A stretch of DNA of 64,000 nucleotides from Planctomycetaceae bacterium. GTDB taxonomy: Bacteria; Planctomycetota; Planctomycetia; Planctomycetales; Planctomycetaceae. The notes beneath the pieces were generated by a model. It saw only the letters and a list, made by a program, of their open reading frames with translations, was not told the origin of the DNA and searched no databases. Position 1 is the stretch's first letter, and every line of letters starts with the position of its first letter. The translations under genes and the position numbers were made by a program. This document shows, one piece after another, positions 1 to 9,120 of the stretch. The stretch lies in NCBI GenBank assembly GCA_017795105.1, contig CP051247.1:4248001-4312000 (forward strand). Reading direction: 5' to 3'.

Positions 1-1
1 C

Positions 2-3000
2 TACGCGTCGAACAACTCGCACTACCTTGGCTTCCGTGAATACGACTATGATGGGGCGATTATCAGTCCGATTCACGTTCGTCGTCAGATGGGAAGTCTG
101 GACGCCGAACTGGCCGTTCCGTTCGACCCGATCAATGACACACAACTGGTACTGGTCGGCACCGGTTTGAACTGGAGCACGGACACTGCGATTCACACGC
201 GGAACTTCGGGTTTCTCAATTACACGACTTCCGATGGCGTGACGCATTCCGACTACACGCGTTATGTCACCACGAGCTTTACGACGTCTCCGAATAACGC
301 AGTTGGCGGGATGTGGGATCCGCAGTCCGGGATCACGGAGGATCTGGTCAACAATCGCACAATCATCACGCTGTCACCTACCGCAGCTGCTTATTTTGAA
401 GTGGTGCCAAGCGGCATCGTCCCCGCCGGGACAATAGTAAGAAATGCGCGAAGTGGTGCGACATTCAACTACTCACTCGGGTCGGCGCTGACACTCGTTC
501 GCGACGCTTCCAACCCGGACGGCTGGACGTATCGCTCTGCTGAAATTTCTGGATACAGGAATCCTGACGATACAGGCTACACGGGCTTCAGTGCCGGAAC
601 TTACTCAATTAAGCCCTATTTGCAGGTCAATCGACAAGATGCGATAACGGGGAATGATGTTTTCGAGTATGAAGACGTCCGATTTGGAACGACCCAGTCG
701 GCGATGTTTGATCTGGAAACCCGCGCGGGAGTGCAGGCCGTCTTCCCGTTTGGTGGTGATACCCTTAAGGGCAGCAATTTAAGCGAGGAGTTCCTGGCTG
801 ATGAACTAATTCGGATTGATTCCGCAGTGACCTATGCGCTGACCGGCTTTGTGCGCTCCGGAGACGGAGCGGGTGGGCAATTCAACGCGTCGAATCAGCA
901 GTACATCGGTCTGGAGCAGTATGACGCGATGGGCCGACTGTTGGGGCGATCCGGGCAGACGCTTACCAACACAGGCGACCAGTGGCAGTCGCTGACGTTG
1001 TTCCTCGGGGGGCACACCGGTTCGACGTCGGAAACGACGCTGAACCTCCGTCCCGACACCGTATATGTGCGTCCGATTGTTCGGACAAACGATGGAACGA
1101 CTGGGAATCTGTTTTCCTGGCGCGATCTGACGGTGAGTCGGGCCACAGACATCTATCGCGACGGAAAAGTCGGCCTGACCTTTGCGGGGCAGACGACGTA
1201 TTCCACTCACACAAACCGCGATGAAATCATGTCCGATCAGGTCCTGCCCGTCGATACGTCGCTGCAGTACGAGATCTCTGTCGACATGCAGGCCCAGGAC
1301 ACAGGTGGCGGAGGGGCAGATCGCAACTACTTTGGATTTGCCTCCTACGACATCGATTCCAATTGGATCAAGCCGATCCATGTGTTGACATATGGCAGCT
1401 CAGCCGAAGCGACTCTGGCGGTCGCCTATGATCCGAGTATGGCCAATGTCATGTACCTGACGGGAGACTTGTCCGGCTGGAGCACAGCGGACGGGTCAGA
1501 TACACCTAAACATTCGCGTAACCTCAACTTTATGAGCTACGTCGATAGCACAGGGCACGCCTACACCGACTATTCCCGCTATGTGACGCAAAACAGCAGC
1601 GATGGCATGTGGGCCAAACGGGAAAACGGATCCGGGGGGATCTCGTCAGCGACCTACCAGGTCGACGCCAATGGCGATCTGGTGCTCGACAGCAATGGCG
1701 CACCGATCGAATCGACCACAGGTTCGACGGTTACGTTGTGGAAGATCGAAATCACGGGTGCGGTCAGCGACTCCATGCCTGATGGAACGGCCGGACTTCT
1801 CGATGGAAATGGGAAAATCCCTGCTGGGACGAAGGTTCGCAATGCCCAGAGCGGCTCGACCTACAGTTACGCATTGCTGCAATCGCAGTTCGTCAATCAG
1901 GATTGGACCAACTATCGGACCATTATTGGAGGCGGAACCGTCGCTCCAGGGGGATCTGAGCAGTATCTGTTCCGACCGGGAACGGCTTATATCAAGCTCG
2001 TCGGTATGTTCAACTGGACGACGCTTGATGATGATAATGTCACGTTAACCACCACGGAAGTCTCGTTCCGCAACGCGTCGGTCTCTCAGCTCAGTCATCT
2101 AAGCGGTGTTGTGACGCTGGATCTGGACGTTCTGAAGAACGATGGAATCGGATCCGATCCGGCCGCAGTGAGTATCACGTCGGTGACGACTCCGCGTTTC
2201 GGAACGGTTTCGATTTTGCAGGGGGACGGGACGACAACCGTTGATCAGCTTAGGTATTCCACTCCCGCTTGGTTTGCAGGGACTGATCTGTTCACTTACA
2301 CCGCCGAGGATGGAGAAGGTCTGGAGTTTACGGCCACGGTACGCGTGGAGGCTCTTGGCCACGGGGTTGCGGTGGACGTAACGTCTGGCAGCGATTGGGA
2401 GTCACTGAAATCTCAGACCGATCCGCAGGTCAACACAACAAGTCCCACCGCCAACGATGAAAACTACACGGTCGCTCTCTCCGGAGAACTCATCGTGGAC
2501 CTTGCTGGTTCATTGCTGAACAACGACTTGGCGAATGACAGCGATTTTGTGATCACCCGTCTTGTGAGTGGGACCTTGAACGGTTCTTTGTCGCTGAGTC
2601 ATGACGGAACGTTCATTTACAAGCCACGTCCCGGCTTCTTGGGAACTGATTTCTTCGCGTACGAGATCTTTGACGGGCTGCACAGTGCCCACGCAACAGC
2701 GTCTATCATTGTGACAAGTTCGCCCCCCCAGATTTCCGATGACTCAATCATCATCGTGGAGAATCTCCCGGTTGGCCAAGAAGTAACCACGGTCTCAGCC
2801 ACCGACGCTGATCCGGGGGATCGCCTTAAGTTTGCGATAGTCGGGGGCAATACTGGTAACACATTCGCAATCGAGTCGGCGACGGGGCGGATCATCGTTG
2901 CCAACGCTACCCTGCTGGATTTTGAGAATCCGACTGCGTGGGAACTGATTATTGAGGTGAGTGACAACGCTGGGTCTTCCGCCCAGGCAACAATCAGTGT

Positions 3001-5734
3001 GTCGTTGAGCGATAACGTTGACGCTCCACAGTTGGCTGATGTGGAAGTTTCTCTCCCCGAGAATGCTGAAGGTGGTACTCTCGTCACTACGTTGCAGGCA
3101 ACAGACTCAGATGCGAATGGCAATATTGCATACGCAATTGTAAGCGGCAACACGTCCGGCTCGTTCATAATCGATTCCGCGACGGGAGAGATCCGAACCG
3201 CTGCGAATGCGTCGTTCGACTTTGAAGGAACCAATCTATTTGAACTGACAGTATCGGCGACAAACAGCGGGGGATCAACGACTGCTTCCCTGGTCGTCGA
3301 TCTTTCTGACGTAAACGAGGCCCCATATCCGGTCTATGGTGCTCCTTTGTACTATGACCCACAGGACGTCGAATTCGGATACGGGGTGACAAATCTCGGT
3401 AGCGTGGGAGCAGCAGATCCAGACGCCGGAACCGTTCTAACGTACGAGCTCCTCGATCCAGAATCAACTTTTGCACGGGTCACCCCAGACTCTGGTCACG
3501 TCTACTACGTTGCGCAGGCGTGGCGGGAATATTCAACCACATTGCCTTCGGCCACCTCAATTGCTGTCCGGGTAACAGACAATGGGAATCCAGCGCTCTC
3601 AGTGGTTGTTTCAGTTCCGCTTTGGCCATATGACTTGGGCTCTGGGACTGGTGATGGCGGTGGAGAGGGTTCGGGAACTGGTGACGGGGGAGGAGACGGC
3701 GACGGCAGTGGCTATGGAAGTGGAACCGGCTACGGATCCGGCTCCGGAACGGGATACGGCTCTGGCAGCGGTAGCGGCTCCGGAACGGGTTACGGCTCCG
3801 GCAGCGGTAGCGGCTCCGGAACAGGCAACGGCTCTGGCAGCGGTAGCGGCTCGGGAACGGGTTACGGCTCCGGTAGCGGTAGCGGCTCCGGAACAGGCAA
3901 CGGCTCTGGCAGCGGTAGCGGCTCGGGAACAGGTTACGGCTCTGGCAGCGGTAGCGGCTCGGGAACGGGTTACGGCTCCGGCAGCGGTAGCGGCTCGGGA
4001 ACAGGTTACGGCTCTGGCAGCGGTAGCGGCTCGGGAACGGGTTACGGCTCCGGTAGCGGTAGCGGCTCCGGAACAGGCAACGGCTCTGGCAGCGGTAGCG
4101 GCTCGGGAACAGGTTACGGCTCCGGCAGCGGTAGCGGCTCGGGAACGGGTTACGGCTCCGGCAGCGGTAGCGGCTCCGGAACGGGTTACGGCTCCGGCAG
4201 CGGTAGCGGCTCCGGAACAGGCAACGGCTCTGGCAGCGGTAGCGGCTCCGGAACAGGCAACGGCTCTGGCAGCGGTAGCGGCTCGGGAACGGGTTACGGC
4301 TCTGGCAGCGGTAGCGGCTCGGGAACAGGTTACGGCTCTGGCAGCGGTAGCGGCTCGGGAACGGGTTACGGCTCCGGCAGCGGTAGCGGCTCGGGAACAG
4401 GTTACGGCTCTGGCAGCGGTAGCGGCTCGGGAACGGGTTACGGCTCCGGCAGCGGTAGCGGCTCCGGAACAGGCAACGGCTCCGGCAGCGGTAGCGGCTC
4501 CGGAACGGGTTACGGCTCCGGCAGCGGTAGCGGCTCCGGCAGTGGATCAGGTTCCGGCAGTGGATCAGGCTCCGGCAGTGGATCAGGTTCCGGCAGTGGA
4601 TCAGGTTCCGGCAGTGGATCAGGCTCCGGCAGTGGATCAGGCTCCGGCAGTGGATCAGGTTCCGGCAGTGGATCAGGCTCCGGCAGTGGATCAGGTTCCG
4701 GCAGTGGATCAGGCTCCGGCAGTGGATCAGGTTCCGGCAGTGGATCAGGCTCCGGCAGTGGATCAGGTTCCGGCAGTGGATCAGGCTCCGGCAGTGGATC
4801 AGGTTCCGGCAGTGGATCAGGCTCCGGCAGTGGATCAGGTTCCGGCAGTGGATCAGGTTCCGGCAGTGGATCAGGTTCCGGCAGTGGATCAGGCTCCGGC
4901 AGTGGATCAGGTCCGGCAGTGGATCAGGTTCCGGCAGTGGATCAGGCTCCGGCAGTGGATCAGGTTCCGGCAGTGGATCAGGTTCCGGCAGTGGATCAGG
5001 TTCCGGCAGTGGATCAGGCTCCGGCAGTGGATCAGGTTCCGGCAGTGGATCAGGCTCCGGCAGTGGATCAGGTTCCGGCAGTGGATCAGGCTCCGGCAGT
5101 GGATCAGGTTCCGGCAGTGGATCAGGCTCCGGCAGTGGATCAGGTTCCGGCAGTGGATCAGGCTCCGGCAGTGGATCAGGTTCCGGCAGTGGATCAGGTT
5201 CCGGCAGTGGATCAGGTTCCGGCAGTGGATCAGGCTCCGGCAGTGGATCAGGTTCCGGCAGTGGATCAGGTTCCGGCAGTGGATCAGGCTCCGGCAGTGG
5301 ATCAGGCTCCGGCAGTGGATCAGGTTCCGGCAGTGGATCAGGTTCCGGCAGTGGATCAGGTTCCGGCAGTGGATCAGGCTCCGGCAGTGGATCAGGTTCC
5401 GGCAGTGGATCAGGTTCCGGCAGTGGATCAGGTTCCGGCAGTGGATCAGGTTCCGGCAGTGGATCAGGCTCCGGCAGTGGATCAGGCTTCGGCAGTGGAT
5501 CAGGCTCCGGCAATGGATCAGGCTCCGGCAATGGATCAGGCTCCGGCAATGGATCAGGCTCCGGCAGTGGAAGTCCACCACCGCCACCGCCACCGCCATC
5601 GCCACCACCACCACCACCCAATAACGATAAGATTTTCGTTGGGATTGGCGGAACGAGTTCGGCCGCATGGCTGGCGGGGCCGAACTCTAAAAACGCTACA
5701 GGTCGCTGGAATTCTCACGTCAGAAACATGGTAG
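2..5734 (+). CDS. Giant cadherin-repeat / Gly-Ser-rich surface protein (5' end outside window; C-terminus out of frame)
   Basis: The frame is open from base 2, so the gene starts before the window. The first 700 or so residues hold two related modules, each with a pattern like NYFGF/HYLGF, D-SNWIKPIHV and a TDYSRYVT/SDYTRYVT core. Two bacterial Ig/tandem-95-like repeats follow (D-NDLANDS and GTDFFAYE motifs near 2280-2700), then two clear cadherin repeats at about 2720-3320 with VENLP, DADPGD, DFE and SDNVDAP calcium-site motifs. From about 3736 it is almost pure Gly-Ser-Thr-Tyr/Asn repeat. At about 4911 one base is missing from the 18-bp unit. The reading frame then switches from GSGSGS to an artificial AVDQ[VA]P repeat and a His/Arg tail ending at 5734. 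The intended continuation is frame 1, the proline stretch and hydrolase ending at 6399. An extracellular adhesin or enzyme carrier is inferred. Cadherin assignment is firm; the final 275 residues of this frame are probably not a native protein. Confidence 0.8.
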   Translation, partial: YASNNSHYLGFREYDYDGAIISPIHVRRQMGSLDAELAVPFDPINDTQLVLVGTGLNWSTDTAIHTRNFGFLNYTTSDGVTHSDYTRYVTTSFTTSPNNAVGGMWDPQSGITEDLVNNRTIITLSPTAAAYFEVVPSGIVPAGTIVRNARSGATFNYSLGSALTLVRDASNPDGWTYRSAEISGYRNPDDTGYTGFSAGTYSIKPYLQVNRQDAITGNDVFEYEDVRFGTTQSAMFDLETRAGVQAVFPFGGDTLKGSNLSEEFLADELIRIDSAVTYALTGFVRSGDGAGGQFNASNQQYIGLEQYDAMGRLLGRSGQTLTNTGDQWQSLTLFLGGHTGSTSETTLNLRPDTVYVRPIVRTNDGTTGNLFSWRDLTVSRATDIYRDGKVGLTFAGQTTYSTHTNRDEIMSDQVLPVDTSLQYEISVDMQAQDTGGGGADRNYFGFASYDIDSNWIKPIHVLTYGSSAEATLAVAYDPSMANVMYLTGDLSGWSTADGSDTPKHSRNLNFMSYVDSTGHAYTDYSRYVTQNSSDGMWAKRENGSGGISSATYQVDANGDLVLDSNGAPIESTTGSTVTLWKIEITGAVSDSMPDGTAGLLDGNGKIPAGTKVRNAQSGSTYSYALLQSQFVNQDWTNYRTIIGGGTVAPGGSEQYLFRPGTAYIKLVGMFNWTTLDDDNVTLTTTEVSFRNASVSQLSHLSGVVTLDLDVLKNDGIGSDPAAVSITSVTTPRFGTVSILQGDGTTTVDQLRYSTPAWFAGTDLFTYTAEDGEGLEFTATVRVEALGHGVAVDVTSGSDWESLKSQTDPQVNTTSPTANDENYTVALSGELIVDLAGSLLNNDLANDSDFVITRLVSGTLNGSLSLSHDGTFIYKPRPGFLGTDFFAYEIFDGLHSAHATASIIVTSSPPQISDDSIIIVENLPVGQEVTTVSATDADPGDRLKFAIVGGNTGNTFAIESATGRIIVANATLLDFENPTAWELIIEVSDNAGSSAQATISVSLSDNVDAPQLADVEVSLPENAEGGTLVTTLQATDSDANGNIAYAIVSGNTSGSFIIDSATGEIRTAANASFDFEGTNLFELTVSATNSGGSTTASLVVDLSDVNEAPYPVYGAPLYYDPQDVEFGYGVTNLGSVGAADPDAGTVLTYELLDPESTFARVTPDSGHVYYVAQAWREYSTTLPSATSIAVRVTDNGNPALSVVVSVPLWPYDLGSGTGDGGGEGSGTGDGGGDGDGSGYGSGTGYGSGSGTGYGSGSGSGSGTGYGSGSGSGSGTGNGSGSGSGSGTGYGSGSGSGSGTGNGSGSGSGSGTGYGSGSGSGSGTGYGSGSGSGSGTGYGSGSGSGSGTGYGSGSGSGSGTGNGSGSGSGSGTGYGSGSGSGSGTGYGSGSGSGSGTGYGSGSGSGSGTGNGSGSGSGSGTGNGSGSGSGSGTGYGSGSGSGSGTGYGSGSGSGSGTGYGSGSGSGSGTGYGSGSGSGSGTGYGSGSGSGSGTGNGSGSGSGSGTGYGSGSGSGSGSGSGSGSGSGSGSGSGSGSGSGSGSGSGSGSGSGSGSGSGSGSGSGSGSGSGSGSGSGSGSGSGSGSGSGSGSGSGSGSGSGSGSGSGSGSGSGSGSGSGSGSGSGSGSGSGSGSGSGSGSGSGPAVDQVPAVDQAPAVDQVPAVDQVPAVDQVPAVDQAPAVDQVPAVDQAPAVDQVPAVDQAPAVDQVPAVDQAPAVDQVPAVDQAPAVDQVPAVDQVPAVDQVPAVDQAPAVDQVPAVDQVPAVDQAPAVDQAPAVDQVPAVDQVPAVDQVPAVDQAPAVDQVPAVDQVPAVDQVPAVDQVPAVDQAPAVDQASAVDQAPAMDQAPAMDQAPAMDQAPAVEVHHRHRHRHRHHHHHPITIRFSLGLAERVRPHGWRGRTLKTLQVAGILTSETW
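3736..4533 (+). repeat. About 22 copies of a 36-bp repeat, GSGTG[Y/N]GSGSGS
   Basis: Direct tandem repeats coding for 12-residue units. Units differ mainly at one codon (TAC or AAC, giving Tyr or Asn) and at synonymous sites (GGCTCC/GGCTCG, ACGGGT/ACAGGC). The mosaic of these variants suggests repeated duplication or gene conversion between units. Confidence 0.9.
4534..5577 (+). repeat. About 58 copies of an 18-bp repeat, GSGSGS
   Basis: Nearly perfect direct repeats of GG[T/C]TCCGGCAGTGGATCA. The only regular variation is T or C at the third base. One unit at 4909-4914 lacks a base (GGTCC for GGTTCC), which shifts the frame. Three units near 5510-5560 carry AAT for AGT. Confidence 0.95.
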
Positions 5735-6399
5735 ACGACGTAGCCGGAATTGTTGAGGACAGCAAGTTTTTTGATGGCCCTAACAATTGGGCATTTGCGA
5801 CAGACGCGGACGATATCCACAACGATGTGGTTTACTACATCCGTCAGCAGTGGCTCGACAATGGTGGTGCGGGCGAGGTCTACATTGTCGGATTTAGTCG
5901 CGGGGCTGGAATTGCCACTTGGGTCGCCAATACCCTTTCACAAAACTGGACGGATGGTACTGGCGCCGCACGAGGACCAATTTCAGTTGAGTTTCTTGGC
6001 CTATACGATCCAGTGGACCATTCCGGCACGATTCCGGACGCCCAAGCACGAAATCTTCCGACGACCGTAGCCAATGCGATGATAATTGGTAACGATGACG
6101 GAGATGACCAAGATTATAATTACTTCGACCGAATAATCGACGAGACAAACGCTGGCACTAATCCAGCATGGCATACTATGAATCTCAATGCCACACATGG
6201 ATCGATTGGCGGGATGCCCGGGTTTAATGACAGCCTAGATGCCAGTGAATACCCCGAATCGAAATACGACAATGACAAATTGGAGAGTGAGTCCGCCGAT
6301 ATTACTATGAGGACATCGCTTCGAGCAGCAGGATTAACAATTGAACTACTCCAACACGGCGACTATGGTTTTCCGGACGACAGGCCGATCAATCCTTGA
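5728..6399 (+). CDS. Alpha/beta-hydrolase domain, displaced C-terminus of the giant protein
   Basis: This frame is continuous upstream of its first ATG with a Pro-rich spacer (5572-5616) and with GSGSGS repeats back to about 4911, so it is the true C-terminal domain of the preceding gene and not an independent gene. A nucleophile-elbow motif GFSRGAG lies at about 5890 after VYIV. An Asp follows in GLYDPVD (about 6001) and a His in ATHGSIGG (about 6192). This order matches the Ser-Asp-His triad of DUF2235-type hydrolases (T6SS Tle1-like lipases belong there). I see the motifs directly; substrate is unknown. Without the frameshift the combined product would be about 2130 residues from the window start. 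No ribosome-binding site precedes the ATG at 5728. Confidence 0.7.
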   Translation: MVDDVAGIVEDSKFFDGPNNWAFATDADDIHNDVVYYIRQQWLDNGGAGEVYIVGFSRGAGIATWVANTLSQNWTDGTGAARGPISVEFLGLYDPVDHSGTIPDAQARNLPTTVANAMIIGNDDGDDQDYNYFDRIIDETNAGTNPAWHTMNLNATHGSIGGMPGFNDSLDASEYPESKYDNDKLESESADITMRTSLRAAGLTIELLQHGDYGFPDDRPINP

Positions 6400-6436
6400 T
6401 GTCCCAAGAACCATACTCTTGTAAAAGGCTACCGCC

Positions 6437-8326
6437 ATGAAAAGCATCGCTGCCGTAGTACTAACTTTGATCATTTCATGCCTCGGCCGACAATGCCAGG
6501 AGGCCGACGCCACTCCCCCTGCCACATCGGCGCCCTCATGGCTAGCAGAGATTCCCGGGCTCAGATTCGAGCTTTCCGGCAACGGAGCCATCGAAATGCT
6601 TGATTTCAGCTCGACACAGATAACCGATCAGGATTTGAGTAAGGTTTCAGGTATTGATCATGTCAAAACTCTAAACTTGGAAGCATGTCCAATCACAAGC
6701 AAAGGTCTGGCCAAACTGAACCACTTGCCCAACCTAGAAGTTCTCAATTTAAGCGGCACTAATATCGATGACACTTTCGTCAAGAGCTTCGCCGATTCAC
6801 CTAACATAAGGATACTGGATCTCCGCAGTACAAAAGTCACCGGCCGATCCATTACTACGCTGGGAGCTAGAGAGTCATTAACGACGCTGCTACTGGGTTC
6901 AAGTGGCTTCAATGATAATGGCGCAAAAGAACTCGCGCAGCTTCCGAGGCTTGAATCTTTGGATATTAGTTCCACTGCGATAACCGACGGGGGATTGCAC
7001 TATCTGTCTCGATGCCAAAGCCTGTTCGACCTCAATCTTTCTGGACTCGAGATATCCGATAAGGGCCTGCTGTTCTTGAAGGGCAGTGTAAAGTTGCAGC
7101 ACTTGGACTTATCGCACTGCAGGAATATAAGCGATGAAGGACTTGTGAATCTAAAGTCGCTCAACGAGATTCACACTCTGTCACTCAAGGGCAACCCGAA
7201 TATAACGGGGAGTGGACTGGCGCACCTTTGCAAGCTAAGGAAATTACGCTACTTGGATGTCAGCGGCTGTTTGTCTTTTTCGGATGATGGGGCATCCCAT
7301 CTTCCCCGCCTTGAAGCGTTGTGCGAACTGAGTATATCCGGGATCTACAGCGACTCGGCTATAAAAAGCTTTACCACCGAGGGGATGGCTCACGTCGGCA
7401 AGTGCGGATTGCTTACTTCTCTAGATGCAAGTGATACGTTCATCGGTGATCAAGGTCTCGCATTGATTGAAGATCTTCCGCTACAGAAATTGTTAGTGAG
7501 CAATGCCGGACTCACCAAAGAATCTCTGGGGCGAATGAGCAATTTTACTGACCTTCGCGAATTGACATTCTCGTTAGATGATGAAGATCCAGTAGATATT
7601 TCTTCTCTCAAGAATCTGTTACAACTTCGCGCACTCACTGTTACTGGTACAAGCCTGACCCCAGAAAGCCTGGCTGGGATTGGGCGAATGGGTGGTTTGG
7701 AGAGACTGCATCTGTCTGGCAAAGGGTTGGGCGATAATGAACTCGCCCCGCTCTCAAAGCTGAAGGCATTGAAAGCTATCTACCTAGATGGCACCTCCGT
7801 CAGCGATACGGGGTTAGCATTTCTGGGGCACTGCCCATTACTTGAGGCTGTGGTCTTGAGAGGGGCCGAGATAGACGGCTCTGGCTTGGGCCACCTTACG
7901 CGTTGCAAATCCCTCCATTCGCTCGTTATATCTGGCGTGGTGGGGGAACGGGAGCCCCCGTTGTCAAACCTTGGGGCATTTCGGAGACTCGGCTCTCTCC
8001 AAATTGTCGAGCTTGTCTACGCGGTGAAGAATCCCGGAGAGTTGCGAAACCTACAGTTTCTCAGTCAACTTAGAGAGCTGGACATAAGCCTAACACCTGG
8101 ACTCTCGGACGACGATATTGCATTCTTGCCCAAACTCGAACACTTGGCCACACTCAATGTTAGTTGGTCCGAGGGAGTTACGGACCAGAGTGTGCCAGCC
8201 ATTGCATCTATAAGAACCCTCCAGAGGCTGTCGATGAAAGGAACAAAGGTTTCGGATCATGGATTTGATGAACTGAGAAGTGCGCTTCCTGGTTGCAAGA
8301 TATTCAGTACCGGCGCTTTTCCGTGA
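6437..8326 (+). CDS. Leucine-rich-repeat lipoprotein
   Basis: 629 residues. A short hydrophobic signal ends in a lipobox-like LIISC at Cys15, so an outer-surface or periplasmic lipoprotein is likely. About 20 leucine-rich repeats follow with the recurring pattern LxxLxLSGxxIxDxGLxxL. This is the cysteine/RNI-like LRR type common in planctomycetes, with units such as LNLSGLEISDKGLLFL. The start is supported by AAAAGG 10 bases upstream. It lies 37 bp after the giant surface protein and 21 bp before the next gene, so co-transcription is plausible. LRRs mediate protein binding; the partner is not visible. Planctomycete LRR genes are numerous and rarely have a known role. Confidence 0.85.
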   Translation: MKSIAAVVLTLIISCLGRQCQEADATPPATSAPSWLAEIPGLRFELSGNGAIEMLDFSSTQITDQDLSKVSGIDHVKTLNLEACPITSKGLAKLNHLPNLEVLNLSGTNIDDTFVKSFADSPNIRILDLRSTKVTGRSITTLGARESLTTLLLGSSGFNDNGAKELAQLPRLESLDISSTAITDGGLHYLSRCQSLFDLNLSGLEISDKGLLFLKGSVKLQHLDLSHCRNISDEGLVNLKSLNEIHTLSLKGNPNITGSGLAHLCKLRKLRYLDVSGCLSFSDDGASHLPRLEALCELSISGIYSDSAIKSFTTEGMAHVGKCGLLTSLDASDTFIGDQGLALIEDLPLQKLLVSNAGLTKESLGRMSNFTDLRELTFSLDDEDPVDISSLKNLLQLRALTVTGTSLTPESLAGIGRMGGLERLHLSGKGLGDNELAPLSKLKALKAIYLDGTSVSDTGLAFLGHCPLLEAVVLRGAEIDGSGLGHLTRCKSLHSLVISGVVGEREPPLSNLGAFRRLGSLQIVELVYAVKNPGELRNLQFLSQLRELDISLTPGLSDDDIAFLPKLEHLATLNVSWSEGVTDQSVPAIASIRTLQRLSMKGTKVSDHGFDELRSALPGCKIFSTGAFP

Positions 8327-8347
8327 CAATTCGCCAAGAGGTTAATT

Positions 8348-9073
8348 ATGGAATTTGTTGCTCATGCGATTGGCGATACGCACGACTGGCCGATCGAACC
8401 CGCCAGCCCTCATCGCAAATGGCTGCGAGACACTCCAGACTCTTTTGCATTGAGATGCCTTCCGCTCCTAATGGCGAACCAGGCGGGGTGGATCATCGGA
8501 AGCCCGATTCGTTTCGCTGTGCTCTGGGATGGGGAAGGGTCTCCTCATTCCAGTCTTTCGATCCAATACCACGTTCCGCAAGATCACGACCGAAAGATCG
8601 TTTCTTCTCATTTCGGTAGCGGGATAGTAACGTTCAGCATTCCCTATCTGTTCCGCACGCCTCCTGGCGTTAATTTGCTTGTGAGAGGCGCCCCAAACTA
8701 TTTCAAGGAACATTGCTGTCCTCTGGAAGGTCTCGTCGAGACGGATTGGGCAGTGGCGACATTTACGATGAACTGGAAGATATTGACTCCTAACAAAGTG
8801 GTATCATTTGAAAGGGGTGATCCCATTTGCTTTATACAGCCTATAGATGTTTCTGTGATAGAGCGATTGAACCCACGAATAGAGTCGATTTCCGATAATG
8901 AATACTTATTATCGCAGCACCTAGAGTGGTCAGAAAGTCGGTCCGCATTCAATTCGACAAAGGATCGCGGTTCAAGTTGGCAGAAGCACTACTTTAAAGG
9001 CGAATTACCGAACGGGCAAAAGGTTGAAAAGCATCGGACGAGATGTGACATTAAGCCATTTAAGATCGGCTAG
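8348..9073 (+). CDS. DUF6065-like protein
   Basis: 241 residues, no signal peptide or membrane segment. The pattern matches my recollection of the DUF6065 family: an N-terminal PASPHRKWL block, RCLPLLMANQAGW, then NYFKEHCCPLEGLVETDW, FTMNWKI and PICFIQPI. These blocks are in family order and length is normal (about 240-250). The function of the family is not established. The gene sits between an LRR lipoprotein and a glycosyltransferase-methyltransferase fusion. This suggests a role in making or modifying a surface molecule, which is inference. Family assignment is from memory and should be tested by profile search. Confidence 0.6.
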   Translation: MEFVAHAIGDTHDWPIEPASPHRKWLRDTPDSFALRCLPLLMANQAGWIIGSPIRFAVLWDGEGSPHSSLSIQYHVPQDHDRKIVSSHFGSGIVTFSIPYLFRTPPGVNLLVRGAPNYFKEHCCPLEGLVETDWAVATFTMNWKILTPNKVVSFERGDPICFIQPIDVSVIERLNPRIESISDNEYLLSQHLEWSESRSAFNSTKDRGSSWQKHYFKGELPNGQKVEKHRTRCDIKPFKIG

Positions 9074-9120
9074 CCGCCCCCGCACGAGTTAAAGTACTAG
9101 GTAGAAGGTACAAGCTGCAA

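Noticed and set aside
3480..5621. 713-residue open frame on the minus strand and a 680-residue frame on the plus strand through the repeat
   Set aside because: Both are by-products of the 18- and 36-bp repeat, which has no stop codon in several frames. Their sequences (LPEPDP, RCRSRN, AVAAPE) carry no fold or start signal.
8388..8420. Second ssrA attachment copy (ATCGAACCC and AGCCCTCA)
   Set aside because: The matches are short, differently spaced, and inside a coding gene; probably chance.
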